A stretch of 59,987 nt of DNA from Bacteroidales bacterium (GTDB lineage Bacteria; Bacteroidota; Bacteroidia; Bacteroidales; NBLH01), in assembly GCA_016937695.1 (NCBI GenBank), contig JAFGWC010000155.1:1-59987 (forward strand), given 5' to 3'. The position numbers and the translations under genes were made by a program. Shown one piece after another: positions 44,136-51,876 of the stretch (its first letter is position 1; each line of letters begins with the position of its first letter). The notes below the pieces were generated by a model that saw nothing but the letters and a program-made list of their open reading frames with translations, searched no databases and was not told where the DNA came from.

Positions 44136-44300
44136 CTATGTACACTGAATATTACCACTCAAATAATAAAATAATACCGCCCCAAGTTGTGGACTATCAT
44201 TTATCCACAAATAGTCGATAACAGCATCTACATCAGCACAAGAAATTGCCATAGTTCCACCTTTTACTACTTCCATTTCTTCTAAATTTAATTTTTTCAT
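44136..44300 (-). CDS. Double-glycine leader precursor peptide 2
   Basis: A 54-residue peptide and first gene of the operon. The leader MKKLNLEEMEVVKGG differs from peptide 1 at four positions; cleavage after Gly15 gives a 39-residue core from TMAISCADV to NIQCT. Cysteines are at 21 and 53, the same frame of conserved residues as in peptide 1 (MAISC, D-V, V, DYL near the start; IQCT at the end). The middle is variable (WINDSPQLGAVLFYYLSG). A promoter-like TTG/TATTTTG pair lies 42-72 bases upstream, next to a nine-G tract. No lanthionine or radical-SAM enzyme gene is nearby, so a plain disulfide peptide is likeliest. Confidence 0.85.
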   Translation of the reverse strand: MKKLNLEEMEVVKGGTMAISCADVDAVIDYLWINDSPQLGAVLFYYLSGNIQCT

Positions 44301-44341
44301 TTGTTTAAAGTTTTAAAATTAATAATTTAAAAATATCACAA

Positions 44342-44372
44342 CAAAATAGTTCAAAAAAAATGAGATATGCAA
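44342..44372 (-). promoter_or_regulatory. Putative promoter of the peptide operon
   Basis: On the minus strand TTG (44370-44372) is followed after 21 bases by TATTTTG (44342-44348), one base short of TAnnTTTG. The predicted leader to the ATG at 44300 is about 35 bases. Confidence 0.4.
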
Positions 44373-44376
44373 TACA

Positions 44377-44385
44377 CCCCCCCCC
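44377..44385 (-). repeat. Nine-base homopolymer (G9 on the operon strand)
   Basis: Nine consecutive C on the plus strand, G on the minus strand, five bases upstream of the putative -33 box of the peptide operon. Runs of this length are very unusual in such AT-rich DNA and are prone to slippage. Confidence 0.8.
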
Positions 44386-44549
44386 TAATTTATATTGATT
44401 CTAGATAATATTTTATACCTAATATACTGTATTTCTGTTAATTAACAATAATATTTTTATTATATATAATATGAGTTTTTTATTATCTGCAATTCCTTGC
44501 AGCGTTTCTCTTGTGAGTATTAAATTGTATTTGTTTTGAAAAGATTTTC

Positions 44550-44601
44550 TTAGCCACGAATGCACTGATATTTTTTTTTAAATTCGTGAATTAGTGGCTT
44601 A
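44550..44601. repeat. Intergenic palindromic repeat (AGCCACGAAT type)
   Basis: TTAGCCACGAATGCACTGA at the left and, on the other strand from the right edge, TAAGCCACTAATTCACGAATT form an imperfect inverted repeat around a T9 run. This AGCCACnAATnCACGAAT style of element is a common dispersed intergenic repeat in many bacterial genomes. Confidence 0.65.
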
Positions 44602-44783
44602 TTTTTTTATTTTTAAGAATATCACAAAAAAAAAATATATATATAAGTTACTGTATTTAAGCTATTTATTTATAAAACAACAAAATGAAAATTTTAAATT
44701 TTACTTTTAGAATAATGCCATAATGATACAATAAATTATTTTTTTAAGTAATTTAGCAAAATCAAAATTTAAAGTAATTTAAA

Positions 44784-46463
44784 ATGGCAGACGACAATAA
44801 AATTATATTTTCGATGGTTGGCTTAAGTAAAACTTTTCCGCCACACAAAAAAGTACTAAACAACATTTACCTTTCATTTTTCTATGGTGCAAAAATTGGT
44901 GTTATCGGATTAAACGGTTCGGGAAAATCTACATTAATGAAAATTATTGCCGGAACTGAAAAAACTTATGAAGGCGAAATTGCTTTTTCTGATGGATATT
45001 CTGTTGGAATGCTTGAACAAGAACCTCATCTCGATGATAATAAGACTGTTAGAGAAGTTGTTGAAGAAGGCGTGGCTGAGGTTGTTGCGGTTATGAAAGA
45101 ATACGAAGAGGTTAACGCTAAATTTTCAGAACCTATCTCGGACGATGAAATGAATAAACTTATCGAAAGACAAGGTGAACTTTCTGATTTAATTGAACAT
45201 TACAACGGCTGGGAACTTGACAGCAAACTGGAAAGAGCGATGGACGCTCTTCGTTGCCCTGCTGAAGATGCAAAAATAGAACATCTTTCGGGTGGTGAAA
45301 GAAGAAGAGTTGCACTTTGTCGTTTATTACTAAAAGAACCTGACATTCTTTTACTTGATGAACCAACTAATCACCTTGATGCTGAATCGGTTGACTGGTT
45401 AGAACAGTACTTAAAACAATATAAAGGAACTGTTATTGCTATTACACACGATAGGTATTTTCTTGATAACGTTGCAGGCTGGATTCTTGAATTAGACCGT
45501 GGCGAAGGTATTCCGTGGAAAGGAAACTACTCATCTTGGCTTGAACAAAAATCTAAAAGATTACAACAAGAGGAAAAAACTGAAAGCAAAAGAAGAAAAA
45601 CTCTTGAAAGAGAGCTTGAATGGGTAAAAATGAGCCCGAAAGCTCGTCATGCAAAATCAAAAGCTCGATTATCTGCATACGATAAATTATTAAATCAGGA
45701 TGTTAAAGAAAAAGAAGATAAATTAGAGATTTTTATTCCAAACGGACCGCGATTAGGTAATGTTGTTATTGAAGCCAAAGGAGTTTCAAAAGCATTTGGC
45801 GATAAATTATTATTTGAAAACCTTGATTTTCAATTGCCTCCGGCAGGAATTGTTGGAATTATCGGACCAAACGGTGCAGGAAAAACAACATTGTTTAGAA
45901 TGATTATGGGTGCTGAAAAAGCAGACAATGGAGAGTTTAAAATTGGCGAAACTGTTAAAATTGGATATGTTGACCAACAACATGTTGATATTGATCCTGA
46001 AAAATCAGTATATCAAGTAATTTCGGGCGGCGGAGAAGAAATAAAGCTTGGAAACAGATTAATAAATTCAAGAGCTTACGTTGGACGATTTAATTTTACC
46101 GGAGCAGACCAAGAGAAGAAATGCGCTGTGCTTTCCGGCGGTGAAAGAAATCGTTTGCATATGGCTTTAACTTTAAAAGAAGAAGCTAATGTTTTATTAC
46201 TAGACGAACCGTCTAACGATATAGATGTTAACACTTTACGAGCTTTAGAAGAAGGTTTGGAAAGTTTTGCAGGCTGCGCAGTTGTTATTTCTCACGACAG
46301 GTGGTTTCTCGACAGAATTGCTACTCATATTCTAGCTTTTGAAGGCGATTCGCAAGTTTATTTCTTTGAAGGCGGTTATACAGAATATGAAGAAAACAGA
46401 AAGAAAAGACTAGGTGATACCGGACCGAAAAGAATTAGGTATAAAAAACTAAAAGAAGACTAA
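44784..46463 (+). CDS. ettA: Energy-dependent translational throttle protein EttA (ABC-F)
   Basis: EttA binds the ribosomal E site and gates the first peptide bond according to the ATP/ADP ratio. The 559-residue cytoplasmic protein has two ABC ATPase domains joined by a charged linker: Walker A GLNGSGKST and GPNGAGKTT, signatures LSGGERRRVAL and LSGGERNRLHM, Walker B LLLDEPTNHLD and LLLDEPSNDID, with the linker rich in K/E/R (KRLQQEEKTESKRRKTLE). The N-terminus IFSMVGLSKTFPPHKKVL is characteristic of EttA among ABC-F proteins. No membrane domain is present. Monocistronic, ending at a terminator-like hairpin. Confidence 0.94.
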   Translation: MADDNKIIFSMVGLSKTFPPHKKVLNNIYLSFFYGAKIGVIGLNGSGKSTLMKIIAGTEKTYEGEIAFSDGYSVGMLEQEPHLDDNKTVREVVEEGVAEVVAVMKEYEEVNAKFSEPISDDEMNKLIERQGELSDLIEHYNGWELDSKLERAMDALRCPAEDAKIEHLSGGERRRVALCRLLLKEPDILLLDEPTNHLDAESVDWLEQYLKQYKGTVIAITHDRYFLDNVAGWILELDRGEGIPWKGNYSSWLEQKSKRLQQEEKTESKRRKTLERELEWVKMSPKARHAKSKARLSAYDKLLNQDVKEKEDKLEIFIPNGPRLGNVVIEAKGVSKAFGDKLLFENLDFQLPPAGIVGIIGPNGAGKTTLFRMIMGAEKADNGEFKIGETVKIGYVDQQHVDIDPEKSVYQVISGGGEEIKLGNRLINSRAYVGRFNFTGADQEKKCAVLSGGERNRLHMALTLKEEANVLLLDEPSNDIDVNTLRALEEGLESFAGCAVVISHDRWFLDRIATHILAFEGDSQVYFFEGGYTEYEENRKKRLGDTGPKRIRYKKLKED

Positions 46464-46546
46464 TATATAAAATTTTAGAGATTTATTCAATAAAACGCAC
46501 AATCAAAACTCTGATTAACAGTAATATATACAAATCAATAACAAGT

Positions 46547-46600
46547 AAAAAAGAGGATGTCAAAAAATAATTTTATTTTTAGGCTCCCTCTTTTTTTTAT
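46547..46600. terminator. Probable bidirectional terminator with a long stem-loop
   Basis: AAAAAAGAGG (46547-46556) pairs with CCTCTTTTTT at the right; the interval contains a second AT stem (AAAATAA/TTATTTT). It lies between ettA (plus) and a convergent minus-strand gene. Confidence 0.55.
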
Positions 46601-46612
46601 AATGATTTTGCC

Positions 46613-47089
46613 TTATTTATTTATTGCATCTTCTTCTGGAAATAAATCTTCAATTTTGCCTTCTTTAACAATTGAATATCCATTTGAATCGTCATATCCG
46701 AAATCCCATTCTTTCATATGGATTATTGCTTTTTTTAATGCTTCTTCTTTTGATTTTTCGCTTGCACCTAATCCGTAACTAACAAAAAACTTCCCAAGCA
46801 TTTTTCTTGAAGAAAGTATTAACACAAAATTCCCGCTACTTAATTCGTGTCCTGTGTTTTCATCGCTTCTTAAAATAAATATATTTGATGCTTCTTCTTG
46901 TTCTAATATTTTTTTAGCATTTGTCTGTGCTTCTTTAATATCAGCACCAACAGCTAGGCCATATTTTACAGATGAACCGTTTTCATTTTTCGATACGGCC
47001 AAACCCATTTGAGAAAAAGTTTTAATATTAATTGAAATCAAGAATATTAATGTGAATAAAAAAGTTAATGATAATTTTAAATTTGTCAT
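46613..47089 (-). CDS. Secreted protein with two internal repeats
   Basis: The 158-residue protein has a signal peptide (residues 1-27, cleavage near TFSQ). The mature part holds two similar units of about 55 residues: one with KYGLAVGADIKEAQTNAKKIL and one with FVSYGLGASEKSKEEALKKAI, each a strand followed by an amphipathic helix. This outline is like the DUF4189-type small secreted proteins in which A-x-x-x-A helices follow a G-x-S/G strand, but I cannot confirm the family. It is convergent to ettA and 75 bases downstream of smpB. Confidence 0.6.
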   Translation of the reverse strand: MTNLKLSLTFLFTLIFLISINIKTFSQMGLAVSKNENGSSVKYGLAVGADIKEAQTNAKKILEQEEASNIFILRSDENTGHELSSGNFVLILSSRKMLGKFFVSYGLGASEKSKEEALKKAIIHMKEWDFGYDDSNGYSIVKEGKIEDLFPEEDAINK

Positions 47090-47164
47090 ATCTAATATGT
47101 TTTTTTCTATTTTTATTTTGAACGTTAAATGTTTACAATTTATTCTTTAAAAGTTATAATATTT

Positions 47165-47638
47165 TTAATTTTTTCTTATTCTATCTAATTCGCGTTTTGA
47201 ATCTTTATCTTTAATATCTTCGCGTTTATCGTGAGCTTTTTTACCTTTTGCAATAGCAATTTCTATTTTTGCAATGCCTGTATTATTAATAAATAGCTTT
47301 AATGGAACAATTGTTAAACCAGTTGCTTTAACTTTTTTTGAAATTTTATTAAGCTCTCTTCTTTGAAGCAATAATTTTCTTTCTCGTTTTGGATCGTGAT
47401 TGTTATAACTACCAAAAGTATATTCTGAAATATGCATTCTAATGTATAATTCAGGTCTTTGTGGTCTTTGTGGATTTGTAATAAAATGACAATAAGCATC
47501 TACCAAACTTGCCTTACCATCTCTAATTGCCTTAATTTCAGTTCCATACAATTCCATTCCGGCAGTAAAAACTTCCAAAATTTCGTACTGAAATCTGGCT
47601 TTTTTATTTTTTATAACTATATCTTGAGTTTTGTTCAT
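47165..47638 (-). CDS. smpB: SsrA-binding protein SmpB
   Basis: SmpB binds tmRNA and brings it to stalled ribosomes. The 157-residue protein has the OB-fold core KKARFQYEILEVFTAGMELYGTEIKAIRDGKASLVDAYC, then YTFGSYNNHDPKRERKLLLQRRELNKI and GLTIVPLKLFINNTGIAKIEIAIAKGKKAHDKRE, and a basic tail ending RELDRIRKN, which becomes a helix in the ribosome. The middle insert with PQRPQRPELYIRMHI is specific to the phylum. Located just after hisS on the minus strand (27 bases). Confidence 0.95.
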   Translation of the reverse strand: MNKTQDIVIKNKKARFQYEILEVFTAGMELYGTEIKAIRDGKASLVDAYCHFITNPQRPQRPELYIRMHISEYTFGSYNNHDPKRERKLLLQRRELNKISKKVKATGLTIVPLKLFINNTGIAKIEIAIAKGKKAHDKREDIKDKDSKRELDRIRKN

Positions 47639-47665
47639 TTTCTATTTATTATGAACGTAAATATT

Positions 47666-49045
47666 TTAATTTATAAATTCTTTTCCTAAAAAATCAATAA
47701 GTTCATTTTGATTAAGCATTTTTTGCTCGCCTGAGTTCATGTTTTTTAATGTTAATTTGTTTTCTTTAATCTCGTTTTCGCCAATTATTACTACATATGC
47801 AATGTTTTTTTTATCGGCATAAGCCATTTGTTTTTTCATTTTTGCATTTTCAGGGTAAATTTCGGCATTTATTTGCAATTCTCTTATTTTTGAAAGTATC
47901 GGCAAAATATATTTTTCTTCTTGATTGCCCAAATTTAAAAATAAAACTTTGCTTGAATTTTCACTGTTTTCAGGAAATTTATTTAATTGAAAAATTACAT
48001 CGTAAATTCTGTCGGCACCAAATGAAACTCCAACTCCAGAAACATCATCTAAACCGAAAATTCCTGTTAAATCGTCGTATCTTCCGCCACCACAAATACT
48101 TCCAATAGAAACATCTTTTGATTTAACTTCAATAATTGCGCCTGTATAATAATTTAGTCCTCTGGCTAAAGTTAAATCTAATTCTAAATCGGCTTTTATT
48201 TGTTTAACATTAAGATAATCAAGAACTTGCTCAATTTCTTCAATTCCTTTTAAACCTATTTCTGATGTTTTTAAAACTTCTTTAAGTTTTGCTAATTTTT
48301 CAAGATTTGTGCCTTTTAATAAAATAATCGGTTGCAATTTTTCAATTGCTTCCTGTGGCAAACCTTTAGTTAACAATTCTTCGTTTACTTTTTCCAGACC
48401 GATTTTATCAAGTTTATCAATAGCTACAGTAATATCTATTATTTTATCTTGATGTCCAATAAATTCTGCAATTCCGCTAAGAATTTTTCTGTTATTAAGT
48501 TTTATTTCAATATTTAAATCAAGCTTAATAAATACCTCATCAATAATTTGCAAAAGCTCGTATTCGTTTAATAATGAGTTACTTCCAATCACATCAACAT
48601 CGCATTGAAAAAATTCGCGATATCTTCCTTTTTGTGGTCTGTCGGCACGCCAAACAGGCTGAATTTGATATCTTTTAAATGGAAAATTTATATCGTTTCT
48701 GTGCTGTACAACGTATCTGGCAAAAGGAACAGTTAAATCATATCTTAAACCTTTTTCGCTAATCTGATTTGTGAGTTTTATAGAATTTTTTTCTTGTAAT
48801 ATATTTTCATCAGTTTTTGAAAGAAAATCGCCTGAATTTAACACTTTAAACAAAAGTTTATCACCTTCTTCGCCATATTTTCCTAACAAACTTGATAAAT
48901 TTTCCATTGCCGGAGTTTCGATAGGAAGATAACCGTATTTTCGAAAAACCGACTTAACGGTTTCAAAAATATAATCTCTTTTAAGCATTTCGTCTGTCGA
49001 AAAATCTCTTGTTCCTTTTGGTATAGAAGGTTTTTGTATTGCCAT
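47666..49045 (-). CDS. hisS: Histidyl-tRNA synthetase
   Basis: The 459-residue class II synthetase has the N-terminal [15 protein letters not shown], motif 2 [34 protein letters not shown], the histidine A motif [26 protein letters not shown], and motif 3 [13 protein letters not shown], followed by the C-terminal anticodon-binding alpha/beta domain (SKVLFLNLG and later IPEN-like loops). All motifs point to HisRS rather than HisZ. A good promoter lies at 49065-49094. smpB follows after 27 bases and is probably co-transcribed. Confidence 0.95.
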   Translation of the reverse strand: MAIQKPSIPKGTRDFSTDEMLKRDYIFETVKSVFRKYGYLPIETPAMENLSSLLGKYGEEGDKLLFKVLNSGDFLSKTDENILQEKNSIKLTNQISEKGLRYDLTVPFARYVVQHRNDINFPFKRYQIQPVWRADRPQKGRYREFFQCDVDVIGSNSLLNEYELLQIIDEVFIKLDLNIEIKLNNRKILSGIAEFIGHQDKIIDITVAIDKLDKIGLEKVNEELLTKGLPQEAIEKLQPIILLKGTNLEKLAKLKEVLKTSEIGLKGIEEIEQVLDYLNVKQIKADLELDLTLARGLNYYTGAIIEVKSKDVSIGSICGGGRYDDLTGIFGLDDVSGVGVSFGADRIYDVIFQLNKFPENSENSSKVLFLNLGNQEEKYILPILSKIRELQINAEIYPENAKMKKQMAYADKKNIAYVVIIGENEIKENKLTLKNMNSGEQKMLNQNELIDFLGKEFIN

Positions 49046-49064
49046 AATCTAAAATTTTAATCTG

Positions 49065-49094
49065 CAAAGATAGAATTTTCAATTTACAATTCAA
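49065..49094 (-). promoter_or_regulatory. Bacteroidota-type promoter for hisS-smpB
   Basis: On the minus strand TTG (49092-49094), 19-base spacer, TATCTTTG (49065-49072), then GCA near the likely start point, about 20 bases before the start codon. Confidence 0.6.
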
Positions 49095-49218
49095 TATCGT
49101 TTAAATAAGAATATTTTTTTTTAGCTTTACAATATTGAGGAATTACAGCTTAATGCTTGTTTTAATTTGAAAATCAATTAATAAGAAATGCAAATCAGTA
49201 AATATTAAAACACAAATA

Positions 49219-49265
49219 ACAAACAACATTAAACTATTAATAATCAATCGATTAACGTTGTTTGT
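49219..49265 (-). terminator. Hairpin after the metallophosphoesterase gene
   Basis: ACAAACAACATTAA (49219-49232) and TTAACGTTGTTTGT (49252-49265) pair with one mismatch around a 19-base loop; minus-strand sequence after it is T-rich but interrupted. A terminator for the gene ending at 49326 is likely. Confidence 0.5.
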
Positions 49266-49325
49266 TTTAAACTTTTTATTTACTAAATAACTTTAATGTT
49301 TTAACTTTATAAACTTTTTGCTTAA

Positions 49326-51215
49326 CTATCTAAGTTCCAGTTCGTCAACTAATTCCAAAGTATCAGGATTAAAAACTTTCATGCTGATTTTTTTATCATC
49401 TACATAAAATAAAACTATTGCATTTTGGGTTGTAAAACCGCTTACATTTTCTGTCCACGGCGGATTTTCTTTTGCATAGTAAGGTGCTCCGGCTGCTCCA
49501 TTGTTAATTTGATAAATTGTTCTTGAGAGTTTAATTTTTTGCAGACTGTATTTTTCAGGATAAATATTTAATTCAGGTGTAAGTTTTAGTTTACAATAAT
49601 TATGCTCGTCGCCGGTTAAAATTGCGGCTACTTTTTTGTTTTTGTTTACAATTAATTCCAACATTTGGTCGCGTCGTTCAATAATTCCTTTATCAACTGC
49701 TTTTCCGGCAATATATGGTCTAAAACTATTGTCGCCGCCATAATACATATCATCACGCACATGTCCGCCATTTGGGAAAAATGGCGTGTGAACTGTTACA
49801 AAAACATGATCAATATTTTTATCTTTTTCAAATTTTTCGAGTGTGTTTTCGAGCCATTTCATTTGATTATCCATAATGTAGCCGTGTATATTTCCACTTA
49901 CTACAGGCACATATTGTGTAATTGGCGAATAAAAATAATTTGAATTTAAAACTATAACTCCCACATTATCATACGAATACGAAAACACATTTTCTTCATA
50001 AGGCGGAAAATTTGTTTTATTTGCATCGATATCGTAATATGCGCCATCTTCAGATTTTGGTCCGTTTACAGGATTTACAAAATTATCGGCAAATGCTTTT
50101 TCGGCCGATTCTGTTTCAAAAGGAAATTTATCGACAGAAAATCTTTTTTTTCCAATAGAATCTATAAATTCACAAATTAAAGCTTCGTGATTTCCCATTG
50201 TGGCATAAACCGGAAAATATCTGGCAAAAGGACTTATTGTATTTTTAAAATTTGCATATTGAAGGTCAATATCCTCTCTATCAACAGAATAGCCGTCAAT
50301 TAAATCGCCTGTGTATTGCATAAAAGCAACTTTTTCTTTTGCTGCATATGCCATAATTTTTTTAACAATATAGCCGTTATGTCCGTAAATATCGCGCTCG
50401 CCGCCGCCATTTCCGCCTCTTGAATCGCTGGCATATGCAAATACAAATGGTTTTCTGATTCCTGATTTATGTGCTGTTTTAAAACTATATTTTTGTGTGT
50501 TTGAACCGTATTTTAAAACATATTCATACTTTGTATCAGGCTTTAAATCAGCAATTTGTAATTCATGATTAAATTCTTTATTATCACTTTTAAATGTTTT
50601 TTTGTTTATCGTGATTTCTGAAAACACGTCGTAATTTGTTTTATATGAAATAGTTACAGAGTTTTCGTTTATTAAATTTATAAACGGACCTTCAATAATT
50701 GTTGTGTCAACTTTAAATTCCTCATTATCAAGCACAAAGCCTACTGTTCCGTTGTAAATTATTCGTCCTTCTGTATCAAGAATTCTGTATCCAAAAGCAC
50801 CACGACCTGATTTTTCCCAGCCAACCATATCGTAATGGCCTTTAAAAAAATCCTTTATCGGAATAAATGTTTTTCCTTTTGTGATTGTTCTTGAACGCTT
50901 AAAATAAACAGGATGCGGATATTTTGAATCGCTGAAATGAATTAATCCGACATACATTGTTCCGTTAATAAAACCGTTTTCAGAGTTAAACTGTAAACCA
51001 TTTTTATCGTTTTTCCATGCGTTTACAAAATCTGAAATTTTATATAATGATTTTGTTTTATTTTCGAATATTTTTCTTTCGCCAATTTTTATAAATAGTT
51101 CGTTGTTTTCGCTAACTTGTATTCCTTTATAAACTTCAGGAACTTCTATTTGAGATTTACTAACTCCACTATAAGCTGATAATGAGACTATTAGAATAAT
51201 TATTTTTATTTTCAT
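49326..51215 (-). CDS. Secreted metallophosphoesterase (purple-acid-phosphatase-like)
   Basis: The 629-residue protein has a signal peptide (ending GVSKS), an N-terminal region of about 170 residues, a fibronectin-III-like domain (residues about 175-250, with KPDTKYEYVLKYGS), and a calcineurin-like phosphoesterase domain. Metal ligands are visible as YASDSRGG, YTGDLIDG, MGNHEA, VTVHTPFFPNGG and GDEHNYCKL, the five-block pattern of the fold. The first block lacks the usual D-x-H (it reads DSR), as in some purple acid phosphatases. It would hydrolyse phosphate mono- or diesters in the periplasm or outside. A membrane protein gene lies 38 bases upstream. Confidence 0.85.
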   Translation of the reverse strand: MKIKIIILIVSLSAYSGVSKSQIEVPEVYKGIQVSENNELFIKIGERKIFENKTKSLYKISDFVNAWKNDKNGLQFNSENGFINGTMYVGLIHFSDSKYPHPVYFKRSRTITKGKTFIPIKDFFKGHYDMVGWEKSGRGAFGYRILDTEGRIIYNGTVGFVLDNEEFKVDTTIIEGPFINLINENSVTISYKTNYDVFSEITINKKTFKSDNKEFNHELQIADLKPDTKYEYVLKYGSNTQKYSFKTAHKSGIRKPFVFAYASDSRGGNGGGERDIYGHNGYIVKKIMAYAAKEKVAFMQYTGDLIDGYSVDREDIDLQYANFKNTISPFARYFPVYATMGNHEALICEFIDSIGKKRFSVDKFPFETESAEKAFADNFVNPVNGPKSEDGAYYDIDANKTNFPPYEENVFSYSYDNVGVIVLNSNYFYSPITQYVPVVSGNIHGYIMDNQMKWLENTLEKFEKDKNIDHVFVTVHTPFFPNGGHVRDDMYYGGDNSFRPYIAGKAVDKGIIERRDQMLELIVNKNKKVAAILTGDEHNYCKLKLTPELNIYPEKYSLQKIKLSRTIYQINNGAAGAPYYAKENPPWTENVSGFTTQNAIVLFYVDDKKISMKVFNPDTLELVDELELR

Positions 51216-51253
51216 TTGTTTGTTTTTAATTTTTGCAATTAATAAATTCAGTT

Positions 51254-51745
51254 TTATAAAAACTCTCCTTTTTGCAGATTTTTAATTGTTCCATTCCATA
51301 AATGCAAAGCATTATTTTCTTCTAAAAGCTTTTTAATTTTGTCCTGATTTCTTTTTACAGCACCAATTATTGCTTTTACATAAGCATTTTTATCTTTATA
51401 AAGCTCTTCTAATTCTTTACTGCTGTATTTCGAACTTAAATCTTCAAAAATTGGCTTAATAAAACATTCACATTTTATCGAATCTAATTTTGATTTTTGA
51501 TTTTCGCAATATTGCTTTTGATATTCGTTTAAGGATTTTATTTTTATTTTTTCTGATATTGCTTTAACAATTACACTATCTTGATGATTTTCAAAATAAT
51601 CGGTATTAAAATACATATATCCGCCAAGCAAAACAATTACCAAAATCAATCCAACAAATTTAAAAAGCATTTTAGTTACAAATCTGATTATCAAAGCAAT
51701 AATAAATATTCCGATAATAACAGGTAAAAAACTGCTAAATTCCAT
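51254..51745 (-). CDS. Membrane-anchored protein of unknown function
   Basis: A 163-residue protein with two hydrophobic segments at residues about 5-22 and 28-46 (FLPVIIGIFIIALIIRFV and GLILVIVLLGGYMYF), then a soluble helical part with three cysteines (QYCENQ, KCECF) and charged helices (ELEELYKDKNAYVKAIIGAVKRNQDKIKKLLEENN). I do not recognise it. It starts upstream of the phosphoesterase gene with 38 bases between them and may be co-transcribed. Confidence 0.6.
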   Translation of the reverse strand: MEFSSFLPVIIGIFIIALIIRFVTKMLFKFVGLILVIVLLGGYMYFNTDYFENHQDSVIVKAISEKIKIKSLNEYQKQYCENQKSKLDSIKCECFIKPIFEDLSSKYSSKELEELYKDKNAYVKAIIGAVKRNQDKIKKLLEENNALHLWNGTIKNLQKGEFL

Positions 51746-51876
51746 AATTTAATAATTTACAATGAACAATTTACATTTTACAATTACAATAAAATGCGAA
51801 AAACTATTTTTAATAAAAACTAACATGCTGATTATCTGCAATTTGAAACCTTAAAATTGCAAGTTAACCATTAAAT

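Larger units (their letters stand above)
44301..44783. other. Regulatory and repeat-bearing interval between the peptide operon and ettA
   Basis: Divergent spacer of 483 bases. It holds the putative promoter and G9 tract of the peptide operon on the left, a palindromic repeat in the middle (44550-44601), and AT-rich sequence before ettA on the right, where TAATTTAG near 44750 may be a weak -7 element. No gene is visible. Confidence 0.55.

Noticed and set aside
38929-44300. Lanthipeptide or radical-SAM modified peptide cluster
   Set aside because: No LanM/LanB/LanC, radical-SAM or YcaO gene is present among the neighbours.
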